Notes under the pieces: generated by a model | The model's input: the letters and a program-made list of their open reading frames with translations, nothing else | What the model was told of the DNA's origin: nothing | The model's database searches: none | Shown: positions 1 to 8,112 of the stretch, piece after piece | Layout of the letters: each line of letters starts with the position of its first letter | Position numbering within the stretch: position 1 is the stretch's first letter | Program-made: the position numbers and the translations under genes | Assembly (NCBI RefSeq): GCF_014648855.1 | Contig: NZ_BMRX01000001.1 | Coordinates: forward strand, 310,001-374,000 | Source: Streptomyces parvulus | GTDB lineage: Bacteria > Actinomycetota > Actinomycetes > Streptomycetales > Streptomycetaceae | DNA: 64,000 bases | Direction of reading: 5' to 3'

Positions 1-2
1 AG

Positions 3-542
3 GCGTGGGAGCCGACGCGGGGCGCCGCCACCTGGCGGGACGAGCTGCTCAAGGCGACCGCCGAGCGGGCCGACTGCCACCGCCTGCTGGACGTCCTGTA
101 CACCGAGGACCTCTTCGGCGCCGGCGCGCCCCGCGCCACGACCGCGCTGGACGACGCGGACGGCGGGGCCCAGCTGCACTACCGGGTGACCTCGCACCGG
201 GCCGCCGACCTGGACCGCACGCTGGCCTGGCTCGCGACCCTGCCGGACACCTGCGGGCGCTTCACGGCCCGCGCTCCCGAGGGCGCGGTGCGGGACGTCC
301 GGGTCGGCGCCCTGGAGCTGCCCGGGGCGGGGGAGGCCCGGCAGGGCGTGCGGGTGACGGTGGACGGGGGAGACGCCGCCTTCCTCACCGTGGACCTCGC
401 CGCCGTACGCGTCGGCGACGACGCCGTCAGTCTCACCAACGGCACCCTCGCCGAACCCGCCGACGACGCCACCTGGACGGCCGCGGACACGGGCGCCCGG
501 CACCTGACGGAGGCCCGGCGGCTGGGGCGGGCGCAGGTCTAG
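3..542 (+). CDS. Hypothetical protein, C-terminal part (5' end outside window)
   Basis: An open frame enters from the left edge and ends with TAG at 540-542, giving 179 visible residues. The visible part is soluble-looking, with no membrane segment, and has alternating beta-like stretches after about residue 75. No domain was recognised and no catalytic motif stands out. Codon use is typical for the region. The gene ends 6 bp before the convergent GAF-ANTAR gene. Without the N terminus, a signal peptide or lipobox cannot be excluded. Function unknown. Confidence 0.6.
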   Translation, partial: AWEPTRGAATWRDELLKATAERADCHRLLDVLYTEDLFGAGAPRATTALDDADGGAQLHYRVTSHRAADLDRTLAWLATLPDTCGRFTARAPEGAVRDVRVGALELPGAGEARQGVRVTVDGGDAAFLTVDLAAVRVGDDAVSLTNGTLAEPADDATWTAADTGARHLTEARRLGRAQV

Positions 543-548
543 GGCCTT

Positions 549-1259
549 CTAGGCCGGGCCCCGGCCGTCCCGGCCGAAGTGGCGCCGGTGGGTGAGGACC
601 TCACGCGCCGCGTCCTGGACGGTGCGGCCGCGGACGAAGGCGTCGGCGCGCAGGCGGGCGAGGGCCTCGTCGGCGCCGATCCGCAGCTGGGCCATGATCA
701 TGCCGACCGCCCGGTAGACCTCGTCGTGGTCCCCTGCCACCTCGTCGAGCCAGGCCCCCGCCCGGCGCGGCAGCGCCATCAGGGCCGCCGTGATGACCCC
801 GGCCACCAGCCGCGCCGTCCGCAGCTGCGGCGCGCTCAGGTTGCCGGGGCTGTTCCGGTAGAGGTCGAGGGTGCCCAGGCACGCGTCGCCGGTGCCCAGC
901 GGCAGGGCGTAGACCGCGCGGACACCGGCCGCCGTGGCCTGCTGGGCGAAGAACGGCCACCGCCCGGCGTCCGCGGCGGACGCCAGGTCGCAGGCGAGCA
1001 CCGGCGCGCCCACCTCGACGGCCGTCACACAGGGGCCGGTGCCGAGGCTGGCCTGGATCTCCGCCAGGTAGGAGGCGCGGTCCCCGCTCGCGCACAGCCG
1101 CACCGGCACGCCCTCGCCGCGCAGCGACGCGCTCGCCCCGGCCACCGGGAGCAGCCGCACGGCGGTCGCGCACATCCGCCCCGGCACCTCGGCCGGCGGT
1201 GTGCCCCGCACCTCCGCCGCGATCAGTTCGGCGGCCGAGGGCTCGTCGGTGGGCGGCAC
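549..1259 (-). CDS. GAF and ANTAR domain protein (RNA-binding antitermination regulator)
   Basis: A 236-residue protein. Residues about 20-165 form a GAF sensor domain (SLGTGPC and ALPLGTGDACLGTLDLYR are typical GAF strands). Residues about 170-228 form an ANTAR domain, recognised by the A-VGMIMAQL-----ADEAL-RLRADA pattern. ANTAR domains bind paired hexaloop RNA hairpins and prevent transcription termination; in actinobacteria GAF-ANTAR fusions are common orphan regulators that sense a small ligand through GAF. No histidine kinase partner lies beside it. The RNA targets cannot be read from this window. The start codon is the first in-frame ATG-type start after the GC-rich spacer that separates it from the XRE-TPR gene. 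Confidence 0.85.
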   Translation of the reverse strand: MPPTDEPSAAELIAAEVRGTPPAEVPGRMCATAVRLLPVAGASASLRGEGVPVRLCASGDRASYLAEIQASLGTGPCVTAVEVGAPVLACDLASAADAGRWPFFAQQATAAGVRAVYALPLGTGDACLGTLDLYRNSPGNLSAPQLRTARLVAGVITAALMALPRRAGAWLDEVAGDHDEVYRAVGMIMAQLRIGADEALARLRADAFVRGRTVQDAAREVLTHRRHFGRDGRGPA

Positions 1260-1352
1260 GCGGCACCGCCTCCTTCCCGCACGGCGGCCGAGAGCCGACT
1301 ACCCGTGCCCGACCGGCGGAAACCGGCGGCCGCACGGGTCCCGGCGGGCGGG

Positions 1353-1437
1353 CCCGCGGCGGGGCTGCGGCGGCGGCTGGGCGGGCGCCGGCGGCGGACC
1401 CGCGGCGGGGCTACAGCGGCGGCTGGGCGGGCGCCGG
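1353..1437. repeat. Imperfect 39-bp direct repeat (two copies)
   Basis: Copies at 1353-1391 and 1399-1437 begin CCCGCGGCGGGGCT and end GGGCGGGCGCCGG. They differ at two positions and are separated by 7 bp. The second copy covers the stop codon (1411-1413) and last codons of the downstream XRE-TPR gene. This looks like a tandem duplication that may have changed the C terminus of that protein. Confidence 0.85.
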
Positions 1438-2766
1438 ACCCAGCGTCGTCGTGCCGGGCGCGGTGCGGTGCCCGAGCCCGGTGCGGTACGCGTCCAGCGC
1501 GGCCTCCACCCGCCCGGTGCGCCGCAGCAGGTCGCCGAGGAGCCGGCACAGGTCGGCCAGGTCGCCGGCCGCGCCCGCCCGCTCCAGCAGGCTCAGCGCG
1601 CGGACGTAGTGCTCCTCGGCCGCCTCGGTGTCGCGGGCGTCCTCGGCGATGATGCCGAGCAGCCGGTGCGCGCCCGCGGAGTGCACCGCGCCGCGCTCGG
1701 AGGAGAGGTCGTCCAGCACGTCGTGCAGCAGCCCGGCGGCCTCCTCGGACTTGCCGCGCCGGTGCAGTACGTCGGCCAGCTCGACGGCGACCTGGCTGCT
1801 GTAGAGGGCGGCGCGGGTGGCGGAGAGCATGCTCAGCGCCTCGCGCATCTCCTCCTCGGCGCGCGGCAGCTCGCCGTTCTGGGCGCACACGTAGCCGCGC
1901 ATCCAGTGGCAGTTGGCCAGCTCGGTGCGCAGGTGCAGCGTGCGGTACAGCTCGGCGGCCTTGGCGAGCGAGGCGTCCGCCTCGGCGAGGCGCCCCTCGG
2001 CGAGCAGGGTGCGGGCGACCGAGCGGTGCATCCGGGCGACCAGCGCGGGGTCGCCGGCGCTGGGGGCGAGGGAGAGGGCCAGTTCGGCGGCCTGGGCGGC
2101 GCGGGCGTGCGCCCCCATGTCCATGTACGGGCCGATCGCGCTGGCGTAGAGCAGCAGCAGCGCGTCGGGGTCGTGCAGGCCGCCGCGGTTCAGCTCGTCG
2201 AGGGTGGACTCCAGGAGGTAGACGGCGTACCGCAGTTCACCGGCGAGGTAGTGCGCGACGGCCCGGCCGCGCAGGGCCGGGACGCGGGCGGGCAGCGGCG
2301 CGCCGGCGTCGGCGAGGCAGCCCTCGGCGCGCTCGAAGTACTGGCGGGCGGCGGCCAGTTCGCCCGTCTCCACGGCGCACTCGCCGAGCCCGAGCAGCGC
2401 GGCGGCGCGTTCCTCGGGCAGCTCGTGCGCCTCGGCCTCGGTGAGCAGCCCGGCGTACTGCCCGGCGGCCTGTTCGGCGCCCTCGGTGGCCAGCGCGCGC
2501 TGCGCCTCGGTGAGCCTGAGCCGCAGGTCGGTGGCGAGCCGCGCCGGGCGCCCGGTGGCCAGCTCCTCGTAGCCGACGCCCAGCCGCTTGGCGAGGTGCC
2601 GCAGCGCGTCGTCGGAGGGGCGGACCCGGCCGGCCTCCAGGGTCGAGATGTACGCGGGCGTGTACGCCGGTTCGGCGAGCTGGCGCTGGGTCATCCCGCG
2701 CTCGGCCCGCAGTCGTTGCACCCGGCGTCCGATGGCCCCTCGGTCGTCACGGTCCCCCACTGCCAA
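1411..2766 (-). CDS. XRE-family HTH regulator with TPR repeats
   Basis: A 451-residue protein. An N-terminal helix-turn-helix of the XRE/Cro type lies at residues about 10-66 (RRVQRLRAERGMTQRQLAE, then YISTLEAGRVRPS). It is followed by a long helical solenoid of TPR-like repeats from about 90 to 430 (for example ALLGLGECAVETGELAAARQYFERA). This architecture is shared with peptide- or protein-sensing regulators, although the ligand is not evident here. It is divergent from a small exported protein (start 2875). A perfect dyad TTAAGCGTGCTTAA at 2821-2834 lies in the shared promoter region and is the obvious candidate for autoregulation. The C-terminal tail is Pro-rich and ends inside a duplicated 39-bp repeat. 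Confidence 0.88.
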   Translation of the reverse strand: MAVGDRDDRGAIGRRVQRLRAERGMTQRQLAEPAYTPAYISTLEAGRVRPSDDALRHLAKRLGVGYEELATGRPARLATDLRLRLTEAQRALATEGAEQAAGQYAGLLTEAEAHELPEERAAALLGLGECAVETGELAAARQYFERAEGCLADAGAPLPARVPALRGRAVAHYLAGELRYAVYLLESTLDELNRGGLHDPDALLLLYASAIGPYMDMGAHARAAQAAELALSLAPSAGDPALVARMHRSVARTLLAEGRLAEADASLAKAAELYRTLHLRTELANCHWMRGYVCAQNGELPRAEEEMREALSMLSATRAALYSSQVAVELADVLHRRGKSEEAAGLLHDVLDDLSSERGAVHSAGAHRLLGIIAEDARDTEAAEEHYVRALSLLERAGAAGDLADLCRLLGDLLRRTGRVEAALDAYRTGLGHRTAPGTTTLGPAPAQPPL

Positions 2767-2820
2767 CTCCCCTTGAGGCTCTTGCCGTTCGACTCGTACG
2801 GCTCTAGGTTAAACCGCGTA

Positions 2821-2834
2821 TTAAGCGTGCTTAA
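2821..2834. promoter_or_regulatory. Perfect palindrome, putative operator of XRE-TPR / small-protein promoters
   Basis: TTAAGC-GT-GCTTAA with 6-bp arms sits between the divergent starts at 2766 and 2875, in an AT-richer patch. A related dyad, CTTAGC-GT-GCTAAG, occurs at 30527-30540. Binding by the adjacent XRE protein is inferred from position only. Confidence 0.5.
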
Positions 2835-2874
2835 CAGCGCTTGGCACAATCCCCCGGATCCCGCAGAGGACGCC

Positions 2875-3051
2875 GTGCCCGCACCCACCCGCACCGCCGA
2901 ACGCTACGCCAGGGCCCTCGCCGCCGCCCTCGCCGCCGTGGCCTGCCTCCTGCTGGCCGCGAACGCCGGCCCGACGTCCACGGCCGGCTCCCCGGCCCCC
3001 GTGGGGGAGACCGCCCCGCGACTGGAGGGCGTGGCCTCCGCGGACCGCTGA
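2875..3051 (+). CDS. Small exported or membrane peptide (58 aa)
   Basis: The GTG start at 2875 is fixed by AGAGGA at 2865-2870, four bases upstream. The 58-residue product has a short Arg-containing N terminus, one hydrophobic segment at about residues 12-30 (ALAAALAAVACLLLAANAG) and a Pro/Ala/Gly-rich tail. It looks like an uncleaved signal anchor or a small secreted peptide. It is divergent from the XRE-TPR regulator across a palindromic operator. This layout recalls small peptides paired with TPR-type sensors, but no pairing is demonstrated. No known family recognised. Confidence 0.65.
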   Translation: MPAPTRTAERYARALAAALAAVACLLLAANAGPTSTAGSPAPVGETAPRLEGVASADR

Positions 3052-3194
3052 GGGACGTCCGGGCAGCACCGGGGGCGCCGCACTCTGCCCCCGCGGCCCG
3101 GGACCCTGCCCGTCCACCGCTCCCCCGCGCCGCCGTGCGCCGATAAACAGATGGGTCAAGCCCGGACGGGGTCCGGGTCAGGAAAGGAGCCAGC

Positions 3195-4136
3195 GTGCGG
3201 GCACACCGCGACCGAGACACCGACCGGGAGGCTGCCGCCCTCCAGCGGCAGGCGCTCCGCCGCCCCGCGCGGGATTCGAGAGACGCCCGGATGCTGGGTC
3301 TCCAGGAGAGCGCGGGCAACGAAGCCGTCACGGAATCGCTCCGCAGGTCCGGGCATCCCGGCGCGCAGCACGGGGCGACCGTGCAGCGGGCGCCGAAGCG
3401 CGGCCACGAGGAGAGCACCGGGAACGAGATCAATCCCGAGGCGGTCAGCATGATCGCGCAGCCGCTCGGCCACGAGGACACCTACAAGGGCGGCAAGGGC
3501 CGCAAGCTGCCCAAGGACCAGAAGGAGGCCGCCTGCTGGGAGTGGGCGGTCCGCGCCGCCTCGGAGGGCAGCGGGATCTCCCACGGCGACTGCTGGGAGT
3601 ACCTGACCAGCATGGGCGAACCTGCCACCCTCGGCCAGATCGCCCCGGCCGTCAGGCAGGACCTGGACCAGCTGCGCAACGACATCACGGCCGCCGGGAT
3701 GGCCTTCGACCCCTTCAAGATCGACGAGAAGCACGATGAAGGGGCGATCCTGCCGCTGATGCACCGGGCGGTGCAGGGCTTCGTGCGGTCCAACGGACTG
3801 GAGGTCGCCGAGGGGAATCCGGCGGGCTGGATCGTCTGCAACTACAAGATGACGGGCAAGCTGGCCGTCCCCGACCACTTCTGGATCGAGCTTCCCGATC
3901 CGAACACCGGCAAGCGCGTCGTGCTCCAGACGGTCCCGGACATCGACTACATCGAGGCCGGCGGGCAGGACCTGCGCTGGCACGAGAAGGACAGCGTGAA
4001 GGAACGCCAGAGCGAGCACGAGGTCCACCAGAAGATCGAGGTCCCCGTCGCCGCGCTCAAGGGCCGGCACACCCAGATCATCAACGGCATCCTGGAAACG
4101 GGCCGCCGCACCCGCGCGAAGGCCGGACCCGCCTAG
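3195..4136 (+). CDS. Protein with eCIS-type leader motif and papain-like C-terminal region
   Basis: A 313-residue protein. GTG at 3195 is chosen because AAAGGAG lies at 3183-3189. Residues 34-50 contain LGLQESAGNEAV, which matches the LQ-SAGN-AV signature common at the N termini of proteins associated with extracellular contractile injection systems and polymorphic toxins, usually with DUF4157. DUF4157 itself (HExxH) is absent. Residues about 100-300 form a compact domain. Cys114 (ACWEW), His228 (DHFWIEL) and an Asp near 249 (VPDID) are spaced as in papain-like Cys-His-Asp folds; this is inference. No sheath, tube or baseplate genes are in the window, so any apparatus would be encoded elsewhere. 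No signal peptide and no transmembrane segment. Enzymatic function is unproven. Confidence 0.6.
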   Translation: MRAHRDRDTDREAAALQRQALRRPARDSRDARMLGLQESAGNEAVTESLRRSGHPGAQHGATVQRAPKRGHEESTGNEINPEAVSMIAQPLGHEDTYKGGKGRKLPKDQKEAACWEWAVRAASEGSGISHGDCWEYLTSMGEPATLGQIAPAVRQDLDQLRNDITAAGMAFDPFKIDEKHDEGAILPLMHRAVQGFVRSNGLEVAEGNPAGWIVCNYKMTGKLAVPDHFWIELPDPNTGKRVVLQTVPDIDYIEAGGQDLRWHEKDSVKERQSEHEVHQKIEVPVAALKGRHTQIINGILETGRRTRAKAGPA

Positions 4137-4143
4137 GGCGCTC

Positions 4144-5232
4144 TCAGACCTGAGCCTGCAACCGGTTCATCTCCCGCCGTACGTGGTCCAGGGCGCCCTC
4201 GCGGCTGCCCGGCACCCGGCCGCGCAGGGCGGCGAGGGCCGCGCCCAGTTCGCGGGCCGGGCCGGGGTCGCGCACCCTGCCCCACTGGTGGTGGGCGCGG
4301 TCGACGGCCGCCTCCACCGCGGGCGAGTGCGGGGGCTGGCCCGCGCCCAGCCGGGCCTCGGCCACCGTCAGCCAGGCGCGGCAGCTGCGCACCGGGTCGC
4401 CCGCGAACATCGCGAGGTCGGCCCGGACCTCCGTCCAGTGCAGTGCCTCCTCGGAGGCGGGCCCGTGGGCGTGGGCGGCGGTCCCCTCGTGCCGGGCGGC
4501 GAGGGCGTCCGCGTCCGGGTGCCGGCCGGCCTGCACGGCGGCGGCGATGACGGCGTGCGGGTCGCCCGCGGCCGGTCCCGGCGCCGTCAGCACCAGGTCC
4601 GCGCCGGCCACCACGCCCTCCCCCGCGGCGTCGGCCGCCGCACGGGCCAGCGCCCGCCGGTGCAGCTCGTCGGGGGGCGGCCGGTGCCCGCTGCGCAGGA
4701 TCGTGGCCAGGGCCCGCATGTACGAGGGGATCGCGAGGGTCCGCCGCGCGGGGGGCGGCGCGACGCGACCGTAGACGGCGTTGCCGCGCCCGCAGTCCAG
4801 CCCGTGCGGGCCGCCCGTCCGCAGCCACTGCCAGGTCTCGCGGTCGGCGTGCAGGTCGAGCAGCAGCGTCGTCGCACCGCTCGGGCGCAGCCGCAGCTCC
4901 TCGCGGATCCAGTGCCAGGGCAGGGCGGTGTAGCGGACGGTGGCCGGGGTGGTGCGGGCCAGCGCCAGGTGCGGCAGGCGCTGGCGCCGGTCCAGCTGGA
5001 GCTGCCCGGCGATGTAGACGGTCAGCGGTCCCGGGGCCGCGGCCGCGGCGCGCAGCCGGGTGAGGACGGCCTGCGGTTCCAGCGGGTCGGCGAGTTCGAC
5101 GACGTTCGCCGTGTCGGTGCCGGAGAGCACCGCGGGCGGCACGGCCGCGAGGACGGGGAGCACGGAGGCGGCGTCCACCAGGCACCCCCTGCCCACGGGC
5201 GACGCCGCGAGCAGCAGCACGGTTCCGGGCAT
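4144..5232 (-). CDS. Hypothetical protein with degenerate caspase-like N-terminal region
   Basis: A 362-residue protein lacking membrane segments. Residues 70-130 (VYIAGQLQLD, then TTLLLDLHAD) follow the strand-helix order of caspase-like (C14) domains, where these positions normally read YY-GHG and LL-DC. Here the catalytic His and Cys positions appear to be Gln and Leu, so if the fold is right the protein is a pseudo-protease. The C-terminal half is alpha-helical and Ala-rich and may be a repeat scaffold. It is convergent with, and 7 bp from, the leader-motif gene. Orthologues are, as far as I recall, widespread in Streptomyces as hypothetical proteins. Function unknown. Confidence 0.65.
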   Translation of the reverse strand: MPGTVLLLAASPVGRGCLVDAASVLPVLAAVPPAVLSGTDTANVVELADPLEPQAVLTRLRAAAAAPGPLTVYIAGQLQLDRRQRLPHLALARTTPATVRYTALPWHWIREELRLRPSGATTLLLDLHADRETWQWLRTGGPHGLDCGRGNAVYGRVAPPPARRTLAIPSYMRALATILRSGHRPPPDELHRRALARAAADAAGEGVVAGADLVLTAPGPAAGDPHAVIAAAVQAGRHPDADALAARHEGTAAHAHGPASEEALHWTEVRADLAMFAGDPVRSCRAWLTVAEARLGAGQPPHSPAVEAAVDRAHHQWGRVRDPGPARELGAALAALRGRVPGSREGALDHVRREMNRLQAQV

Positions 5233-5296
5233 GTCCCCTCCCCCTGTCGATCACGTACGGCAGCACCGTAACCGCTGCGACCGCGAAGCGGGTCCT

Positions 5297-6421
5297 TCAG
5301 GGCCACTTCGGGGGCAGCCCCTCCCGGCGTACCGCGAAGACGGTGGTGTCGTCGGCGAGCCGCCCCCGGCAGTGCCGCAGCGTGCCGTCCCGGACCAGGG
5401 TCACCAGCCGCTGCGGCGCGGCGTTCGCGGCGTCGGTCTCGACCGCGTGGGCGACGGCGTCACCGTGCCGGTAGAAGCGCCCCTCGGGGTCACGGGCCTC
5501 GGTGACCCCGTCGGTGACCAGCAGCAGCGACTCGTCGTCCGCGAGCGCGGTCCGGCTGAGCGACACCACGGGGCCGGGGGCGAGGTCGCTCATGCCCAGC
5601 GGCAGTCCGCCCCCGACCGGCAGCGACCGCACCCCGCGGGGGCCGACCGCCAGGGGCGGCTCGTGGCCGAAGACGACGACCTCCACGGCCTCGGGCAGGT
5701 CGCGGCGGAAGCCGACGAGCACGGCCGTGGCGAACCGGTCGCCGTCCGCGCGGCCGAGGGCGGCCGTGTGCGCCCGGTGCCGCAGCATCCGCATCTCCAG
5801 GTGCCCGGCGACCACGGCGAGGTCCGGCTCGTGGAAGGCGGCCTCCCGGAAGGTGCCGAGCAGCGCGGCGGCCGCGTCCACCGCGCCCAGGCCCTTGCCC
5901 TGGACGTCGCCGAGGAGGACGCGGGTGCCGTGCGGGCCGGGCTGGATGTCGTAGAAGTCGCCGCCGACGCGGGCCTCGCTGTCCGCGGAGAGGTAGACGG
6001 CGCCGTGCTCCAGGCCGCCGAAGCCGGCCGGCAGCGGGCGCAGCACGGTGCGGCGCGTGGTCTCCGCGATGTCCCGCATGTGCAGCATGCGCCGCTCCCC
6101 GCCGACCCGGACCGCCGCCGCCACCACCGCGACCCCGCCGCCGACGACGACGAGCAGCAGGCCCGGCAGTCCGGTCTCGTCGCGGTGCTTCCACACCAGG
6201 TCGGCGAGCAGGTAGACGCCGACCGCCAGGACCGCGAACACGGCCGTGACCCGCACCGAGCAGATGGCCGCGGCGACGCCGGGGACGAGCACGGTCCAGG
6301 CGATGATCTGGAAGATGCCGGTCGTGATGTCGGCCGCGGCGACGCCGCCGAGCAGCACCAGCGGGATCAGCCAGGCGACGCTGTGGCCGTGCACGCTGAG
6401 GAGTTCGTTCCGCGACACCAC
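5297..6421 (-). CDS. Membrane-anchored PP2C/SpoIIE-type serine/threonine phosphatase
   Basis: A 374-residue protein from the GTG at 6421. Residues about 10-110 contain several hydrophobic segments. The rest is a SpoIIE/RsbU-type PP2C domain with the metal-binding motifs GGDFYD, GDVQGKG, TDGVTEA and ADDTTVF. Such phosphatases dephosphorylate anti-anti-sigma factors to release alternative sigma factors; the partner is not encoded nearby. The frame stays open to 6604, and an ATG at about 6535 would add a basic extension. I prefer the start just before the first membrane segment. Divergent from a small membrane protein gene. Confidence 0.85.
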   Translation of the reverse strand: MVSRNELLSVHGHSVAWLIPLVLLGGVAAADITTGIFQIIAWTVLVPGVAAAICSVRVTAVFAVLAVGVYLLADLVWKHRDETGLPGLLLVVVGGGVAVVAAAVRVGGERRMLHMRDIAETTRRTVLRPLPAGFGGLEHGAVYLSADSEARVGGDFYDIQPGPHGTRVLLGDVQGKGLGAVDAAAALLGTFREAAFHEPDLAVVAGHLEMRMLRHRAHTAALGRADGDRFATAVLVGFRRDLPEAVEVVVFGHEPPLAVGPRGVRSLPVGGGLPLGMSDLAPGPVVSLSRTALADDESLLLVTDGVTEARDPEGRFYRHGDAVAHAVETDAANAAPQRLVTLVRDGTLRHCRGRLADDTTVFAVRREGLPPKWP

Positions 6422-6602
6422 GTCGCCGCGGCCGGCCGCGTGGGCCAGCCGTCCCCACTTCCACCGGCCACGCACCGGCCTGCGCACGCGACCCCTCACA
6501 GGGGCAAGCGAAGCACGCCCCCCGCCGGCCCGCATCCTGACTTGCCGCCCGGCCCGCCCAGGTGTGCCCTGGAAGTCGGGGCGAGGCGAGAGGAGTGCTC
6601 TC

Positions 6603-7073
6603 ATGGCTCACGCGGTACCGACACGCGGCACGTCCAAGGGTCCGGGCAGCAGGCGCGGGAGCACGCTGCCGGACGTCTACGGCGCGCGGACCCACCTGCT
6701 GGCGAAGTGGGCGATGCCGCTCGCGATCGGCCTGGTCTACGGGTACTGGGTCGCGTCCGTCCGCCGCCACGGCGGTCCCATCACCGGCTGGAACCTGCTG
6801 GTCGGCTTCCTGAGCGTGCTCGTGTTCTTCGTGCTCTTCGTCGCGGTCCGCGAGGTGGCCGCGCGGCTGCCCCGGGAGGCCCACGCGGTGCTGTGGGGAG
6901 CGTTCGCGGGCAGCGCGCTGGGGTTCCTGTACTCCGGCAGCGGCGTGGCCATGTTCACGTCCATCCTGGTGTCCCTGCTGCTGGCGGCGGCGGTGACGGG
7001 ATCCCTGATGTACCGCTACTACACGCACGAGGACGCCGAGCAGGCGCGGGCGGCCCGCCACCGCACGACCTGA
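6603..7073 (+). CDS. Small integral membrane protein
   Basis: A 156-residue protein with ATG at 6603 and AGGAG at 6591-6595, seven bases upstream. After a basic Ser/Gly-rich N terminus of about 30 residues come four hydrophobic segments (about 36-52, 63-82, 94-108, 114-133), then a short charged tail ending in Arg/His. No domain was recognised. It may be a four-helix membrane protein of the actinobacterial envelope. Divergent from the PP2C phosphatase gene, so the two may share regulation. Confidence 0.7.
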   Translation: MAHAVPTRGTSKGPGSRRGSTLPDVYGARTHLLAKWAMPLAIGLVYGYWVASVRRHGGPITGWNLLVGFLSVLVFFVLFVAVREVAARLPREAHAVLWGAFAGSALGFLYSGSGVAMFTSILVSLLLAAAVTGSLMYRYYTHEDAEQARAARHRTT

Positions 7074-7158
7074 CCGGACCGCCGCGCGGGGGGCGGATAC
7101 GGGGCCATATGCAGTCACGCCGGTCGCCCGGAGCGGCCGGCGCGGCTTGCCTTGAAGG

Positions 7159-8067
7159 GTGGCCCCGCGACTGAGGAGCGGCCTGTCGGCCGTACTGATC
7201 TGCCTCGCCTGCCTGCTCGCCCCGTGCGGCGTGCTGGCGGGCTGGGCCGCGTACGGGCTCGCCGACACCGGCCGCTACGTCGCCGCCATGGCGCCGCTCG
7301 CCGACGACCCGAACGTGCGGGACACGGTCGCCGACACGCTGGGCGCCGGGCTGGCCGACGAGGTCGCCGCCGGTCCCGGCAACGGCGCGGTGCGGCTCTT
7401 CGTACGGGACGCGGCCCGCTCCTTCGCCCGGACCGAGGCCTTCCGCGTGGGCTGGACCGCCGCCAACCGCACCGTCCACGAGGCCGTCCTGCGCGCCCTG
7501 CGCGACGACGCGGCGAGCGGACGCCCGGTCACCGTCGACCTGGCGCCGGTCACCGCCCGGGTCCGGGAACGGCTGGCGCGGGACCACGTGCCGTTCGCCC
7601 GGCGCATCCCGGTGCGGCACACCGCGGTCACCGTGCTCCCGGCCCGTGACGCGGACCGGCTCAGGAAGGGCTACCACGTGCTCGACGTCGCCGCCTTCTG
7701 GCTGCCCCTCGCGGCGGTCCTCTTCGCGCTCGGCGGCATCGCGGTCGCCGCCTGCCGCCGCCACGCGCTGACGGCCGCCGGGATCGGCACCGCGCTGGGC
7801 GGCGCCCTGCTCGCCGTCGCCGTCGTGGTCGGCCGCCGGCTCACCGTCACGGACCTCCCCGGCCCGGTGGACGGCCCGGCCGCGGGCGCCGTCTACGACG
7901 CCCTCACCGAGACGCTGCGCACGGCGTCCTGGCTGCTCGTCGGCCTCGGCCTCACCGTGGCCCTGGCCTCCTGGCTCACCGCCCGCCTCCGCGACCTCCT
8001 CCACCGCCGCAACCCAACCACACCCACCACCCCCACGCCCCCGAGCCCGACCCGCACCCACCTCTGA
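7159..8067 (+). CDS. Membrane protein with large extracytoplasmic domain
   Basis: A 302-residue protein. An N-terminal hydrophobic segment (residues about 10-33) is followed by a soluble region to about 165 with many Ala/Arg/Asp residues, then three further hydrophobic segments (about 172-195, 200-222, 252-272). The Thr/Pro-rich C-terminal tail is probably cytoplasmic. The GTG at 7159 lies directly after GAAGG, leaving almost no spacer, so the start is uncertain and initiation could be leaderless. No domain recognised. It stands alone between a small membrane protein gene and a small cytosolic protein gene. Confidence 0.65.
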   Translation: MAPRLRSGLSAVLICLACLLAPCGVLAGWAAYGLADTGRYVAAMAPLADDPNVRDTVADTLGAGLADEVAAGPGNGAVRLFVRDAARSFARTEAFRVGWTAANRTVHEAVLRALRDDAASGRPVTVDLAPVTARVRERLARDHVPFARRIPVRHTAVTVLPARDADRLRKGYHVLDVAAFWLPLAAVLFALGGIAVAACRRHALTAAGIGTALGGALLAVAVVVGRRLTVTDLPGPVDGPAAGAVYDALTETLRTASWLLVGLGLTVALASWLTARLRDLLHRRNPTTPTTPTPPSPTRTHL

Positions 8068-8112
8068 AACCCCTTGGCGGCTCAGGCCCCCCGGCGACTA
8101 CCGTCACCGCTC

